A DNA stretch of 64,000 bases from AWTP1-13 sp963832445 (GTDB lineage Bacteria; Pseudomonadota; Alphaproteobacteria; Rhizobiales; Hyphomicrobiaceae). Below, one piece after another: positions 47,656 to 55,636 of the stretch. Under the pieces are notes generated by a model. The model was not told where the DNA came from and searched no databases. It saw nothing but the letters and a program-made list of their open reading frames with translations. Position 1 is the first letter of the stretch; each line of letters begins with the position of its first letter. The DNA is taken from the NCBI GenBank assembly GCA_963832445.1, contig CAWHUM010000014.1:1-64000 (forward strand), in the 5' to 3' direction. The position numbers and the translations under genes are program-made.

Positions 47656-48404
47656 TAATCGGTGGCTGAGCAATCGATGAGCTGCTGCGAGACGGCCTTG
47701 GCCACGGCTTGCGTGGTGGTCAGGCAATTGAGCTTCTCGCGGGCAGCATTGAGGTGGAAGCGCACAGTGCGCTCGCTGATGCCGAGGATCACGCTCGCCT
47801 CCCAGGCAGTCTTGCCGGCGGCCACCCACTTCAGGCAATCGAGCTCGCGCGCCGAGACCAGGATCTGGTTGGCGGCATCGTGGCCGTAGATGCGCAGGAT
47901 GTGTTGATGAAAATAACTCGCGAGCACCTGGAACTCGCGCTGCAGCGCCTTCTTCTTCTGTTCCCATTCCTCGGCCGTCATTTCCGAGGCCACGAAGAAT
48001 ATCGCGGTCTCACCGATCAGGGGCCGCAGCGGGATCGACAGGACTTGACGTCCCGCCTTCTTGTCCTGGGTGTAGCGAAAGAGCTTTTGGGACTCAGGTG
48101 TATCGGGCAGCGCGCTCCAATCGAGCGGCGCAGGCAAAGCTTGAGCTAGGCCGGAGAGGCGGCGCACGCTGACCGGCTCACGGCTCACGCACTGCTTCAC
48201 CCACTCGTCCGAGTAAGTGCACTGCACGAACCGCTTGCCGCCGCCGAAGGGGATGTTGAGGCCAAGATAGGACGTGGTGGTGAGCGGATAGACCGACTGC
48301 GCCACCTTCAGGAAGGCGACGCCTTCGGGGCGCTCTTGAATGCCTTGTGCGCCCCCGACCAGTTCCTGCAGCAGAAACTCGAACATGTCCTTGTCAGGTC
48401 GCAC
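47655..48404 (-). CDS. LuxR-family regulator with autoinducer-binding domain
   Basis: A 249-residue protein (GTG start; ATG at 48386 is an alternative). The N-terminal half has the Autoind_bind pattern: FLKVAQSVYPLTTTSYLGLN, VQCTYSDEWVKQCVSREPVS and PAPLDWSALP. The C-terminal LuxR helix-turn-helix is VSARELDCLKWVAAGKTAWE and ASVILGISERTVRFHLNAAR. It is convergent with the T1SS operon and no luxI gene is seen, so it may be a solo LuxR sensing an exogenous or other signal, perhaps controlling the secretion locus (inference). Confidence 0.88.
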   Translation of the reverse strand: MRPDKDMFEFLLQELVGGAQGIQERPEGVAFLKVAQSVYPLTTTSYLGLNIPFGGGKRFVQCTYSDEWVKQCVSREPVSVRRLSGLAQALPAPLDWSALPDTPESQKLFRYTQDKKAGRQVLSIPLRPLIGETAIFFVASEMTAEEWEQKKKALQREFQVLASYFHQHILRIYGHDAANQILVSARELDCLKWVAAGKTAWEASVILGISERTVRFHLNAAREKLNCLTTTQAVAKAVSQQLIDCSATD

Positions 48405-48743
48405 TCTTGTGGCGACCGACCACCGCTAGATTGCTCAGGCCACCAGCAATAGTAATCCCACCGAGTGTATGAATACTGAATAAAGCCCCGCGGTTGTTTC
48501 CAATCGTTGCTTCGCCGCCATTCCTTGCGTCGAAAAATGCCTACAAACTTTGGTGGCTTTTGACGGACCTGGCCATCTCGAAGCCAGAGCGGAGCCGTAG
48601 TCCTGGCTGATCCGACAGGTGTGCTGTCGGCTGCCCGCTGGTAGCCTTTGTCCATCGTGACAGCATACTCGAAACCTGGCTTCGAGCCGGCCCTGGCCCC
48701 TCTCCCCTCAAGGTGGCCAGGGCCGCCTCAAGGAAGGCACATC
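48405..48743. other. divergent gap between luxR and PilZ copy 2
   Basis: About 340 bp with no gene; it contains the ggccctggcc hairpin (48689-48724) and presumably promoters of both genes. Confidence 0.45.
48689..48724. repeat. 10-bp-stem hairpin (ggccctggcc / ggccagggcc)
   Basis: Perfect arms 48689-48698 and 48715-48724 with a 16-nt loop, ending 19 bp before the PilZ start codon. It is the sister of the hairpin at 40876-40915. In this position it could affect translation or be a dispersed palindromic repeat. Confidence 0.65.
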
Positions 48744-49112
48744 ATGGACAACAGGATAAGCGACAAGCGCGAATTCCCCCGCCACCCAGTGCAGATCGCC
48801 GGCAAGCTCATTTCCGCCGACATGCTCTGCTGCGTCGACGTCGTCATCCGGGAGCTGTCCGAAGGGGGGGCGCTGGTGAACTCGGCTGCTCCGGCGGCCT
48901 TCCCGAAGCGAGGCTATCTGTGGCAGGCCAAAACCGGAACGTTGTTCGAATGCGAGGTCCGCTGGCGCAAGAACAGCCGACTGTTCGGGCTGCGCTTCAC
49001 CGACGATTCCAGCCGCGCCCGGTTGCGCGCATTGATCTCCGCCTGCGCGACTGGCGGCGGCGACCACAAGCGTGTGGCGAACTACAGGCTTGTGCGCGCC
49101 AATGCAGCTTAG
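48744..49112 (+). CDS. PilZ-domain protein (probable c-di-GMP receptor), copy 2
   Basis: A 122-residue protein from MDNRISDKREFPRHPVQIAG with the PilZ RxxxR motif (REFPR), the second motif as RELSEGGALV, and LWQAKTGTLFECEVRWRKNS then FGLRFTDDSSRARLR. It is recognisably similar to the PilZ protein at 40260-40595, so the pair probably arose by duplication. Together they bracket the T1SS/LuxR locus. Confidence 0.85.
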   Translation: MDNRISDKREFPRHPVQIAGKLISADMLCCVDVVIRELSEGGALVNSAAPAAFPKRGYLWQAKTGTLFECEVRWRKNSRLFGLRFTDDSSRARLRALISACATGGGDHKRVANYRLVRANAA

Positions 49113-49276
49113 AGAACGAATGCCTGCAAAAGCAGCCTACCGACATCAGGCCCTTGCCCGCCCTCAGCACGGCCGCGATCCAACGCCGATACTTTCACCG
49201 CGGTAGACTGTAGTCAGCAGTACACGACAGATCAGGGTCAAAAGTACGTCGCTGGCGTTCGCCCCCGCTGGCACTT

Positions 49277-49657
49277 CTACCTTGCTGTGCCGGGGAACGA
49301 GATCGCCTCGATCTTGTTGCCGTCGGGATCGATGATGAAGGCGCCGAAATAGGTCGTCATGGCCGCCTGGCGCGATCCGGGCTCCCCATCGCTCACACCG
49401 CGCATCTCGAGCGCTGCGGCATGGAAGGCCCGCACCGCCTCTTCACTGGACGCGCGCAAGGCCACGTGCGCGCCCGGATTGTCGCTCGGGGCGAGATCTG
49501 GCCGCAAGTTCAGCCATAGCTCGGGGTACTTTTTGCCGAAGCCGACGGTGGCCGGTCGATCGACGAGCTTGGTGTAGCCGAGCGGCGCGAGCACGCGCGC
49601 ATAGAAAGCTGCGGCCGCCGCCAGATCGCGGACCGGGACGGAGACGTGGTCGATCAT
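49277..49657 (-). CDS. VOC family (glyoxalase/bleomycin resistance) protein
   Basis: An intact 126-residue protein with the VOC pattern MIDHVSVPVRDLAAAAAFYA, RVLAPLGYTKLVDRPATVGF, a second half GAHVALRASSEEAVRAFHAA and the terminal FIIDPDGNKIEAI. The metal-binding His/Glu positions (IDHVSV, HVAL, NKIEAI) are present. Many such proteins are metal-dependent dioxygenases or lyases; the substrate is unknown. Confidence 0.85.
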   Translation of the reverse strand: MIDHVSVPVRDLAAAAAFYARVLAPLGYTKLVDRPATVGFGKKYPELWLNLRPDLAPSDNPGAHVALRASSEEAVRAFHAAALEMRGVSDGEPGSRQAAMTTYFGAFIIDPDGNKIEAISFPGTAR

Positions 49658-49931
49658 GTCTCAGACTAGGAGCGCCGAAAGTCATCGGCAACAAGTCGCC
49701 TCTTGGGGCGCGATCCTCCTTCGGTCATTCGGCTAGCTGCTGCCGCAGAACTCGGGCGGAAGAAGCGCACCCGCATTAGAACGATTTCAAACTGCCGCGT
49801 TCACACGAGACGCGCGCGCAATAATCTTGACATCTGCAATCAACATTTGCACTGATCGCCGCCACGGGCGGCCAGAGGGGCGCGCCCGCGTTTCCGTTCC
49901 GGGCTTTGAACCCGCCAAGGAGGCAGAGGTC

Positions 49932-50987
49932 ATGCAGGCCACCAAGCGCGCCAGCGCGCGCGTCCTCGCACGAATTGCCGCAGCACTCGTTGCCATCGCA
50001 AGCGTCGGCTCCGTTGCATCGGCGCAGGGCGAGGTCAACATCTACTCCTACCGCGAGCCCGGGCTGATCGACCCGCTGCTCAAAGCATTCACGGCCAAGA
50101 CCGGCATCAAGACCAACGTGGTGTTCGCCTCCGCCGGCCTCAACGAGCGGCTCGCAGCCGAAGGCAAGAACAGCCCGGCGGACGTGCTTCTCACAGTCGA
50201 CGCAGGACGCCTGTCCGAAGCCAAGGACGCTGGCCTGACGCAGCCCGTCGATTCCTCCAAGCTGCAGGCAATCCCCGCCCAGTTCCGCGACCCCGACAAG
50301 CAGTGGTTCGGGCTCACCATGCGCGCCCGCGTGGTCTACGCCTCCAAGGAGCGCGTCAAGCAGGACGCCATCACCTACGAGGAGCTGGCCGACCCCAAGT
50401 GGAAGGGCAAGATCTGCATCCGCTCGGGCCAGCACGTCTACAACACGTCGCTGGTTGCCACCCTCATTGCCCACAAGGGCGAGGCTTTCGCCGAGCAGTG
50501 GCTGAAGGGCGTGAAGGCCAACCTGGCGCAGAAGCCCGCCGGCGGCGACCGCGAGCAGGTGCGCGACGTGCGCAACGGCAAGTGCGATCTGGCCGTCGGC
50601 AACACCTACTACATGGCGCTGATGATGACGAACGAGAAGAACCCGGAGCAGAAGGAGTGGGCGAGCGCCGTCAAGATCCTGTTCCCCAACGCGGCCGATC
50701 GCGGCACGCACGTCAACATCTCGGGCGTGGCTCTCGCCAAGAACGCGCCGCACAAGGCCAACGGCATCGCGCTCATGGAATTCCTGGCCTCCGACGAGGC
50801 ACAAGGGATCTACGCGGTGGCCAACAACGAGTACCCGGTGAGCCCCAAGGTGGCACCTTCGCAGATCGTGCAGAGCTGGGGTCCGCTGAAGGCGGACACG
50901 CTGCCGCTCGCGAACATCGGCAAATACCGCAAGCGTGCCTCCGAGCTGATCGACAACGTCAACTTCGACGCCGGGCCCAGCTCGTAG
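49932..50987 (+). CDS. Fe(3+) ABC transporter substrate-binding protein (FutA/FbpA-like)
   Basis: The ATG at 49932 follows aaggaggcagaggtc. The 351-residue product has a signal peptide (RIAAALVAIASVGSVASAQ) and family motifs: VNIYSYREPGLIDPLLKAFT, TNVVFASAGLNERL, SPADVLLTVDAGRLSEA and RSGQHVYNTSLVATLIAHKG. A tyrosine pair in GNTYYMALMM is the iron-coordinating motif. It delivers ferric iron to an ABC permease, but no permease or ATPase genes follow, so partners lie elsewhere. Confidence 0.92.
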   Translation: MQATKRASARVLARIAAALVAIASVGSVASAQGEVNIYSYREPGLIDPLLKAFTAKTGIKTNVVFASAGLNERLAAEGKNSPADVLLTVDAGRLSEAKDAGLTQPVDSSKLQAIPAQFRDPDKQWFGLTMRARVVYASKERVKQDAITYEELADPKWKGKICIRSGQHVYNTSLVATLIAHKGEAFAEQWLKGVKANLAQKPAGGDREQVRDVRNGKCDLAVGNTYYMALMMTNEKNPEQKEWASAVKILFPNAADRGTHVNISGVALAKNAPHKANGIALMEFLASDEAQGIYAVANNEYPVSPKVAPSQIVQSWGPLKADTLPLANIGKYRKRASELIDNVNFDAGPSS

Positions 50988-51023
50988 TCGCCTGCCACTT
51001 AGCTACCACACGCCCGGCTGCAT

Positions 51024-51096
51024 CGAACTCGGCATCCAGACTGCGCTGGAGGAGTTCGGCGAACATGGTCTGCGTGGCGAGATCGATTTCTTGCAT
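51024..51096 (-). pseudogene. N-terminal fragment of a conserved GSU2403-like protein
   Basis: On the minus strand ATG at 51096 begins MQEIDLATQTMFAELLQRSL DAEFDA-type sequence, the stereotyped N-terminus of a nucleotidyltransferase-fold protein common in alphaproteobacteria. After about 24 residues the match ends and the rest is missing. A remnant between futA and pheA. Confidence 0.45.
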
Positions 51097-51179
51097 GGGT
51101 TTGGCCCCCGTCGGCGGTTGACCAACAAAGTGAAAACGTTGGTCAACGCATCAACGCCCTGATCCGGCCGAGACAAGCC

Positions 51180-52118
51180 CTAAGCCTCCGCGCCCGCCTT
51201 GTTCGCCGTGCTGCGATAGGGGCTGGCCCGGTAGGCGCCGAGAATGCGCAGCTCGCTCGAGAAGAACGCGAGTTCCTCGAGTGCGCGCGCCACCGGCGGG
51301 TCCTCCGGATGACCCTCCACGTCGGCGTAGAACATGGTGGCCACGAAGCGTCCGCCCAGCTGATAGCTTTCCAGCTTGGTCATGTTGACGCCGTTGGTGG
51401 CGAAGCCGCCCATCGCCTTGTAGAGGGCTGCCGGCACGTTGCGCACCCGGAAAATGAAAGTGGTGACGATCAGGCCGTCGCCAGGCTTGGCGTGATCGGG
51501 CTCGTTGGCGAGGATCACGAACCGGGTCGTGTTGTGCTGCTCGTCCTCCACGTCGTGCTTGAGGATCTCGAGGCCGTAGATCTCGGCGGCAAGCGAACTC
51601 GCTATCGCTGCCAAGGTCAGGTCGCCCGACTCCGAGACGAGCCGCGCGGAGCCAGCGGTATCGGCCTCCGGCACAGGGATGAGCCCCAGCTTGCGCAGTG
51701 TGCCGCGGCACTGGCCCAGCGCCTGCGTATGCGAGAGCGCCTTCTTCACGGTCGCCAGCGAAGCGCCGGGCAGCGCCATCAACTGGTGGCGTACGCGCAG
51801 AAAGTGCTCGCCGACGATGTGCAGACCGGCCTCGGGAAGCAGGTGGTGGATATCGGCTACGCGCCCGGCGACCGAGTTCTCGATCGGGATCATGGCGTAG
51901 CGCGCTTCTCCGGTCTTCACCGCCGCCAGGGCGTCCTCGAAGGTGGCGCAGGCGAGCGGCTCCAGTTCCTTGAACACCTCCTGGCAGGCAAGATGCGAAT
52001 TTGCGCCCGGCTCGCCCTGGAAGGACACGCGTGCGGCCGCCTCGCGCTTGCGCTCAGATGTTGGCGCGCGCCTCGTCCGGGCCGACGCTGCCGGCGCTTT
52101 CACTTTTCGATCGGCCAT
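51180..52118 (-). CDS. pheA: prephenate dehydratase
   Basis: An intact 312-residue protein. The dehydratase domain (VSFQGEPGANSHLACQEVF, PIENSVAGRVADIHHLLPEA, HTQALGQCR and HNTTRFVILA with the catalytic TRF motif) is followed by an ACT domain. That domain includes GGFATNGVNMTKLESYQLGG and RFVATMFYADVEGHP, the phenylalanine-binding part. It converts prephenate to phenylpyruvate in phenylalanine synthesis with feedback by Phe. The N-terminal extension (VKAPAASARTRRAPTSERKR) is basic. It follows kdsB by 29 bp on the same strand, a conserved pair in alphaproteobacteria. Confidence 0.96.
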   Translation of the reverse strand: MADRKVKAPAASARTRRAPTSERKREAAARVSFQGEPGANSHLACQEVFKELEPLACATFEDALAAVKTGEARYAMIPIENSVAGRVADIHHLLPEAGLHIVGEHFLRVRHQLMALPGASLATVKKALSHTQALGQCRGTLRKLGLIPVPEADTAGSARLVSESGDLTLAAIASSLAAEIYGLEILKHDVEDEQHNTTRFVILANEPDHAKPGDGLIVTTFIFRVRNVPAALYKAMGGFATNGVNMTKLESYQLGGRFVATMFYADVEGHPEDPPVARALEELAFFSSELRILGAYRASPYRSTANKAGAEA

Positions 52119-52147
52119 GGGCGCTGGTTGGGAAACACTGCTCGCTG

Positions 52148-52888
52148 CTATCTGGCCAGAAGGCCGCGCACGAGCTCGAGATCGGCGGGAGTATTTACCT
52201 CGACGGGTACCGAGTCAACGATCGTCACGTCGATGCGCATTCCGTCCTCGAGCGCCCGCAACTGCTCGAGCTGCTCGCGCTTCTCCAGCAGCGAAGGCGC
52301 GAGCGCAACGAACCGCTCGAGCGCCGAGCGCCGGTAGGCGTACATGCCGAAGTGGTGGTAGAGCGGCCCCTCGCCCCAGGGCGCGGTTGCGCGGGTGAAG
52401 TAGAGCGCCCTGAGCCGGCCGGGCACGCCGGTAGGCGTCCCAACCACCTTCACCGCGTTGGGGTTGCTGCGGTCTTCGGGGCGCGTAATCTCCGCTGCGA
52501 TCGTCGCAATCTGCGCGCCATCCCCGAGCAGAGGCGCCAGGCAGTCCTGCGGCAGGCGCGGCGCAAGCATCGGCAGGTCGCCCTGCAGATTGAGGATGAG
52601 CTCGAAGCTGCGGCCCGGGTCGACCTTGGTCACGGCTTCGAACACGCGATCGGACCCCGAAGGATGATCGGCCCGCGTCATGACCGCTTCGCCCCCTGCC
52701 GCACCGACCGCCGCCGCAATCGCCCCGTTGTCGGTCGCAACCACCACGCGGCCGACGCCCGCAGCCATGGCACGCTCCCACACGTGAACGATCATCGGCT
52801 TGCCGCAGATGTCCGCCAACGGCTTGTCGGGCAATCGGGTCGACTGCATGCGGGCCGGAATGACGACAAGGGTGCGGAGCGCCGACAT
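52148..52888 (-). CDS. kdsB: 3-deoxy-manno-octulosonate cytidylyltransferase (CMP-KDO synthetase)
   Basis: The ATG at 52888 (MSALRTLVVIPARMQSTRLP) is preferred over an upstream TTG. The 246-residue protein shows LPDKPLADICGKPMIVHVWE, VVATDNGAIAAAV, MTRADHPSGSDRVFEAV, LNLQGDLPML and GMYAYRRSALERFVAL, all typical of KdsB. It activates KDO for lipopolysaccharide inner-core synthesis. Same strand as pheA and divergent from cycM, the usual arrangement cycM-kdsB-pheA in Hyphomicrobiales. Confidence 0.95.
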   Translation of the reverse strand: MSALRTLVVIPARMQSTRLPDKPLADICGKPMIVHVWERAMAAGVGRVVVATDNGAIAAAVGAAGGEAVMTRADHPSGSDRVFEAVTKVDPGRSFELILNLQGDLPMLAPRLPQDCLAPLLGDGAQIATIAAEITRPEDRSNPNAVKVVGTPTGVPGRLRALYFTRATAPWGEGPLYHHFGMYAYRRSALERFVALAPSLLEKREQLEQLRALEDGMRIDVTIVDSVPVEVNTPADLELVRGLLAR

Positions 52889-53024
52889 CGGGATGGGTGA
52901 CAATTCGCCTCGGTATCAGCACCTAGAACACACTTCAGTCCGGTTGCAAGCTCGGAGCGAAACCCTATATTGGCCGCCGGTTTGCTCCTGCCGCCTGGGC
53001 GCCCTCGGGGACATCGCAGTTCGC

Positions 53025-53564
53025 ATGGACGGTTTCGAGATCAACAAGGTCGCCGGCGCGATCCTGACGGCGATGCTCGTGATAGCGAGCGGCAAGGTTC
53101 TGGTCGACATCGGCCTGCAGAAGCACACGCCCGAGAAGGCAGGGTGGGCGCTCCCCATCACCAAGATCGAGGCCAAGCCGGCCGAGCCGGTCGCCCCGTT
53201 CGATGTCAAGGCCGTGCTGACCCTGCTGCCGAAGGCGAGTGCCGAAAACGGCCAAGATGCGTTCAAGAAATGCCTCGCCTGCCACACCCCAGAGAAGGGC
53301 GGACGCAATCTGGTCGGGCCCAACCTGTGGGGTATTGTGGGACGCAAGGTGGCAGAGGTACCTGGCTTCAACTACTCCGAAGCGATGAAGAAGCACGCAG
53401 GTGCGTGGTCCTGGGAGGAGCTCGCCAAGTACCTGCACAGCCCGACTGAAGCTGTGCCGGGCAACCGGATGCAGTTCCCCGGCGTAAAGGACAACCAGGA
53501 CCTGGCCGACCTGCTGATCTACATCCGCAAGCTGGCGGACGCTCCTGCTGCACTGCCGCAATAG
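53025..53564 (+). CDS. cycM: membrane-anchored c-type cytochrome (CycM-like)
   Basis: The start MDGFEINKVAGAILTAMLVI is chosen at 53025. The N-terminal hydrophobic helix (AGAILTAMLVIASGKVLVDI) acts as a membrane anchor and is not cleaved. The haem-binding motif is CLACHTPEKGG and the distal Met lies in AVPGNRMQFPGVKD. CycM-type cytochromes pass electrons from the bc1 complex to cytochrome c oxidase. It is divergent from kdsB, as in related genomes. Confidence 0.92.
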   Translation: MDGFEINKVAGAILTAMLVIASGKVLVDIGLQKHTPEKAGWALPITKIEAKPAEPVAPFDVKAVLTLLPKASAENGQDAFKKCLACHTPEKGGRNLVGPNLWGIVGRKVAEVPGFNYSEAMKKHAGAWSWEELAKYLHSPTEAVPGNRMQFPGVKDNQDLADLLIYIRKLADAPAALPQ

Positions 53565-53751
53565 GCGCAGCCTCAGCTGCTCCGGCCCCCTGGCGCGTTG
53601 ATTGTTCACCGTTCATCCCCGGTTTCGGGGGTGACCGGATCAAAAATCCTCGCTTCCCCCTTATGATGACCAAGGATTCACTTGGCGTACTCTTGGTGGG
53701 TGCTCATACTTACCCGTAACCGTCAGCAATCGAGGAGGAAGGTGTAGGCGC

Positions 53752-55608
53752 ATGGCCCAGAGATCGAGCCTGGTGCTTGCACCGTTTGCGTTTTGCCTGG
53801 TGTTTCTGACGCTTGCCGCCCCAGCGGCCGCCGAACCCCAGACCAAGCATCATGCCCTCTCCCTGATCGGCGAGCCGCAGTTCGGACCGGACTTCACCCA
53901 TTTCGACTGGGTCAACCCGTCCGCCCCCAAAGGCGGGCGCGTGCGCCAGTTCTCGCTCGGGAGCTTCGATTCGCTCAACCCCTTCCCGGTCAAGGGCAAT
54001 CCCGCGGGGGGGGTGACCCTGATCTACGATTCGCTGATGTTGGACAGCCCGGACGAGCCCTCCACCGAGTACGGGCTCATCGCCGAGTGGGTGAGCCACC
54101 CCGACGACTTCTCCTCGGCGACGTTCCAGCTTCGCTCAGCCGCGCGCTTCCACGACGGCAAGCCCGTCACGCCTGAGGACGTCATTTTCTCGCTCGACGC
54201 GCTGAAGAAGGCCTCTCCTCGCTTTGCGTTCTATTACAAGAACGTCATCGGTGTGCACAAAGTCGGCGACAACCGGGTCAAATTCGACTTCAACGTGAAG
54301 GGCAACCGCGAGCTGCCATTGATTGTCGGCCAGCTGCCGATCCTGCCCAAGCATTTCTGGGAAGCCACCGGCGCCAATGGCGAGCCGCGCGATCTCTCCA
54401 AATCCACGCTTGAGGTGCCGCTGGGCTCGGGGCCCTATCGCATCAAGGAGGTCGACGCGGGCCGGGCGATCACGCTTGAGCGCGTCAAGGACTGGTGGGC
54501 CAAGGACCTGCCCGTTTCCAAGGGGCAGTGGAACTTCGACGAGATCAAGTTCGTGTATTACCGCGATCAAGTGCCGGCGTTCGAGGCATTCAAGGCGGGG
54601 CAGATCGACTACTGGCCGCAGTCGAGCGCCAAGTTGTGGGTCACCGGCTTCGACTTCGAGGCCTTCAATCGTGGCCAGATCGCAAAGTACGAGTTGCCGG
54701 TGGCCTCCGTGGCGCCAATGCAGGCGTTCGCCTTCAATATGCGTCGCCCGCAGTTCCAGGACCCCCGCGTCCGTCACGCCTTCAACATGGCGTTCAATTT
54801 CGAGTGGGCCAACAAGAGCCTGATGTACGACTCCTACAAGCGGGTCGACAGTTACTTCGGTGGTTCGGAACTTCAGGCGACTGGACTCCCCGAAGGGCGC
54901 GAGCTGGAAATACTCAACGAAATCCGCGGCGAGGTGCCATCCGAAGTCTTCACGCACGAATGGAAGAACCCCGTCTACGCCGCCCAGGACAACGAGCGCA
55001 AGCATCTGGCGATGGCCAACAAGCTTTTCGCGGAAGCGGGCTTCAAGCCCGTCAACGGCGTGCTGACCAACGCGGCAGGCCTGCAGCTCACGGCGGAGTT
55101 TTTGCTCTATCAGCCCGACTTCGAGCGACTGGTGCTCCCCTACATCAAGGACTTGGAGAAACTCGGCGTCAAGGCCAGCGTGCGCACCATCGACACGGCA
55201 CAGTATCAGCGCCGTGTCGATACTTTCGACTTCGACATCGTCGTCCACTCGTTCCGGCAGTCTCTGTCGCCCGGCAACGAGCAGCGCGATTTCTGGGGCT
55301 CGGAGGCCGCCGGCAAGGACGGCAGCCGCAACGTCGTCGGCATCAAGAACCCGGCGATAGACAAGCTGATCGACAAGATCATCCTGGCCAAGGACCGCGC
55401 CGACCTCGTCGCCACCACCAAGGCGCTGGACCGGGTGCTGTTGTGGAACCACTACGTCGTGCCGCAGTGGCATGCACCGTTCGCGCGCATCGCCATGTGG
55501 AAGCAGTATGGCCGGCCCGAAAAACTGCCCTCGCGCAACCCGTCGTTCCTGCGTGTGTGGTGGTGGGACGATGCCGCGGCCAAGCGGCTGGCGGACGGCC
55601 GGGGCTAG
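53752..55608 (+). CDS. yejA: extracellular solute-binding protein family 5 (YejA-like), first copy
   Basis: The ATG follows gaggaggaaggtgtaggcgc. A signal peptide (LVLAPFAFCLVFLTLAAPAA) leads into a 618-residue SBP_bac_5 protein with HHALSLIGEPQFGPDFTHFD, VNPSAPKGGRVRQFSLGSFD, GKPVTPEDVIFSLDALKKAS, VPLGSGPYRIKEVDAG and PQWHAPFARIAMWKQYGRPE. YejA-type proteins bind oligopeptides or peptide-nucleotide conjugates (microcin C) for the YejBEF importer. It is followed 28 bp later by a paralogue, so the system has two binding proteins. Confidence 0.93.
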   Translation: MAQRSSLVLAPFAFCLVFLTLAAPAAAEPQTKHHALSLIGEPQFGPDFTHFDWVNPSAPKGGRVRQFSLGSFDSLNPFPVKGNPAGGVTLIYDSLMLDSPDEPSTEYGLIAEWVSHPDDFSSATFQLRSAARFHDGKPVTPEDVIFSLDALKKASPRFAFYYKNVIGVHKVGDNRVKFDFNVKGNRELPLIVGQLPILPKHFWEATGANGEPRDLSKSTLEVPLGSGPYRIKEVDAGRAITLERVKDWWAKDLPVSKGQWNFDEIKFVYYRDQVPAFEAFKAGQIDYWPQSSAKLWVTGFDFEAFNRGQIAKYELPVASVAPMQAFAFNMRRPQFQDPRVRHAFNMAFNFEWANKSLMYDSYKRVDSYFGGSELQATGLPEGRELEILNEIRGEVPSEVFTHEWKNPVYAAQDNERKHLAMANKLFAEAGFKPVNGVLTNAAGLQLTAEFLLYQPDFERLVLPYIKDLEKLGVKASVRTIDTAQYQRRVDTFDFDIVVHSFRQSLSPGNEQRDFWGSEAAGKDGSRNVVGIKNPAIDKLIDKIILAKDRADLVATTKALDRVLLWNHYVVPQWHAPFARIAMWKQYGRPEKLPSRNPSFLRVWWWDDAAAKRLADGRG

Positions 55609-55636
55609 CCAGTCATCTAGCGGAATGTGAGAAGCA

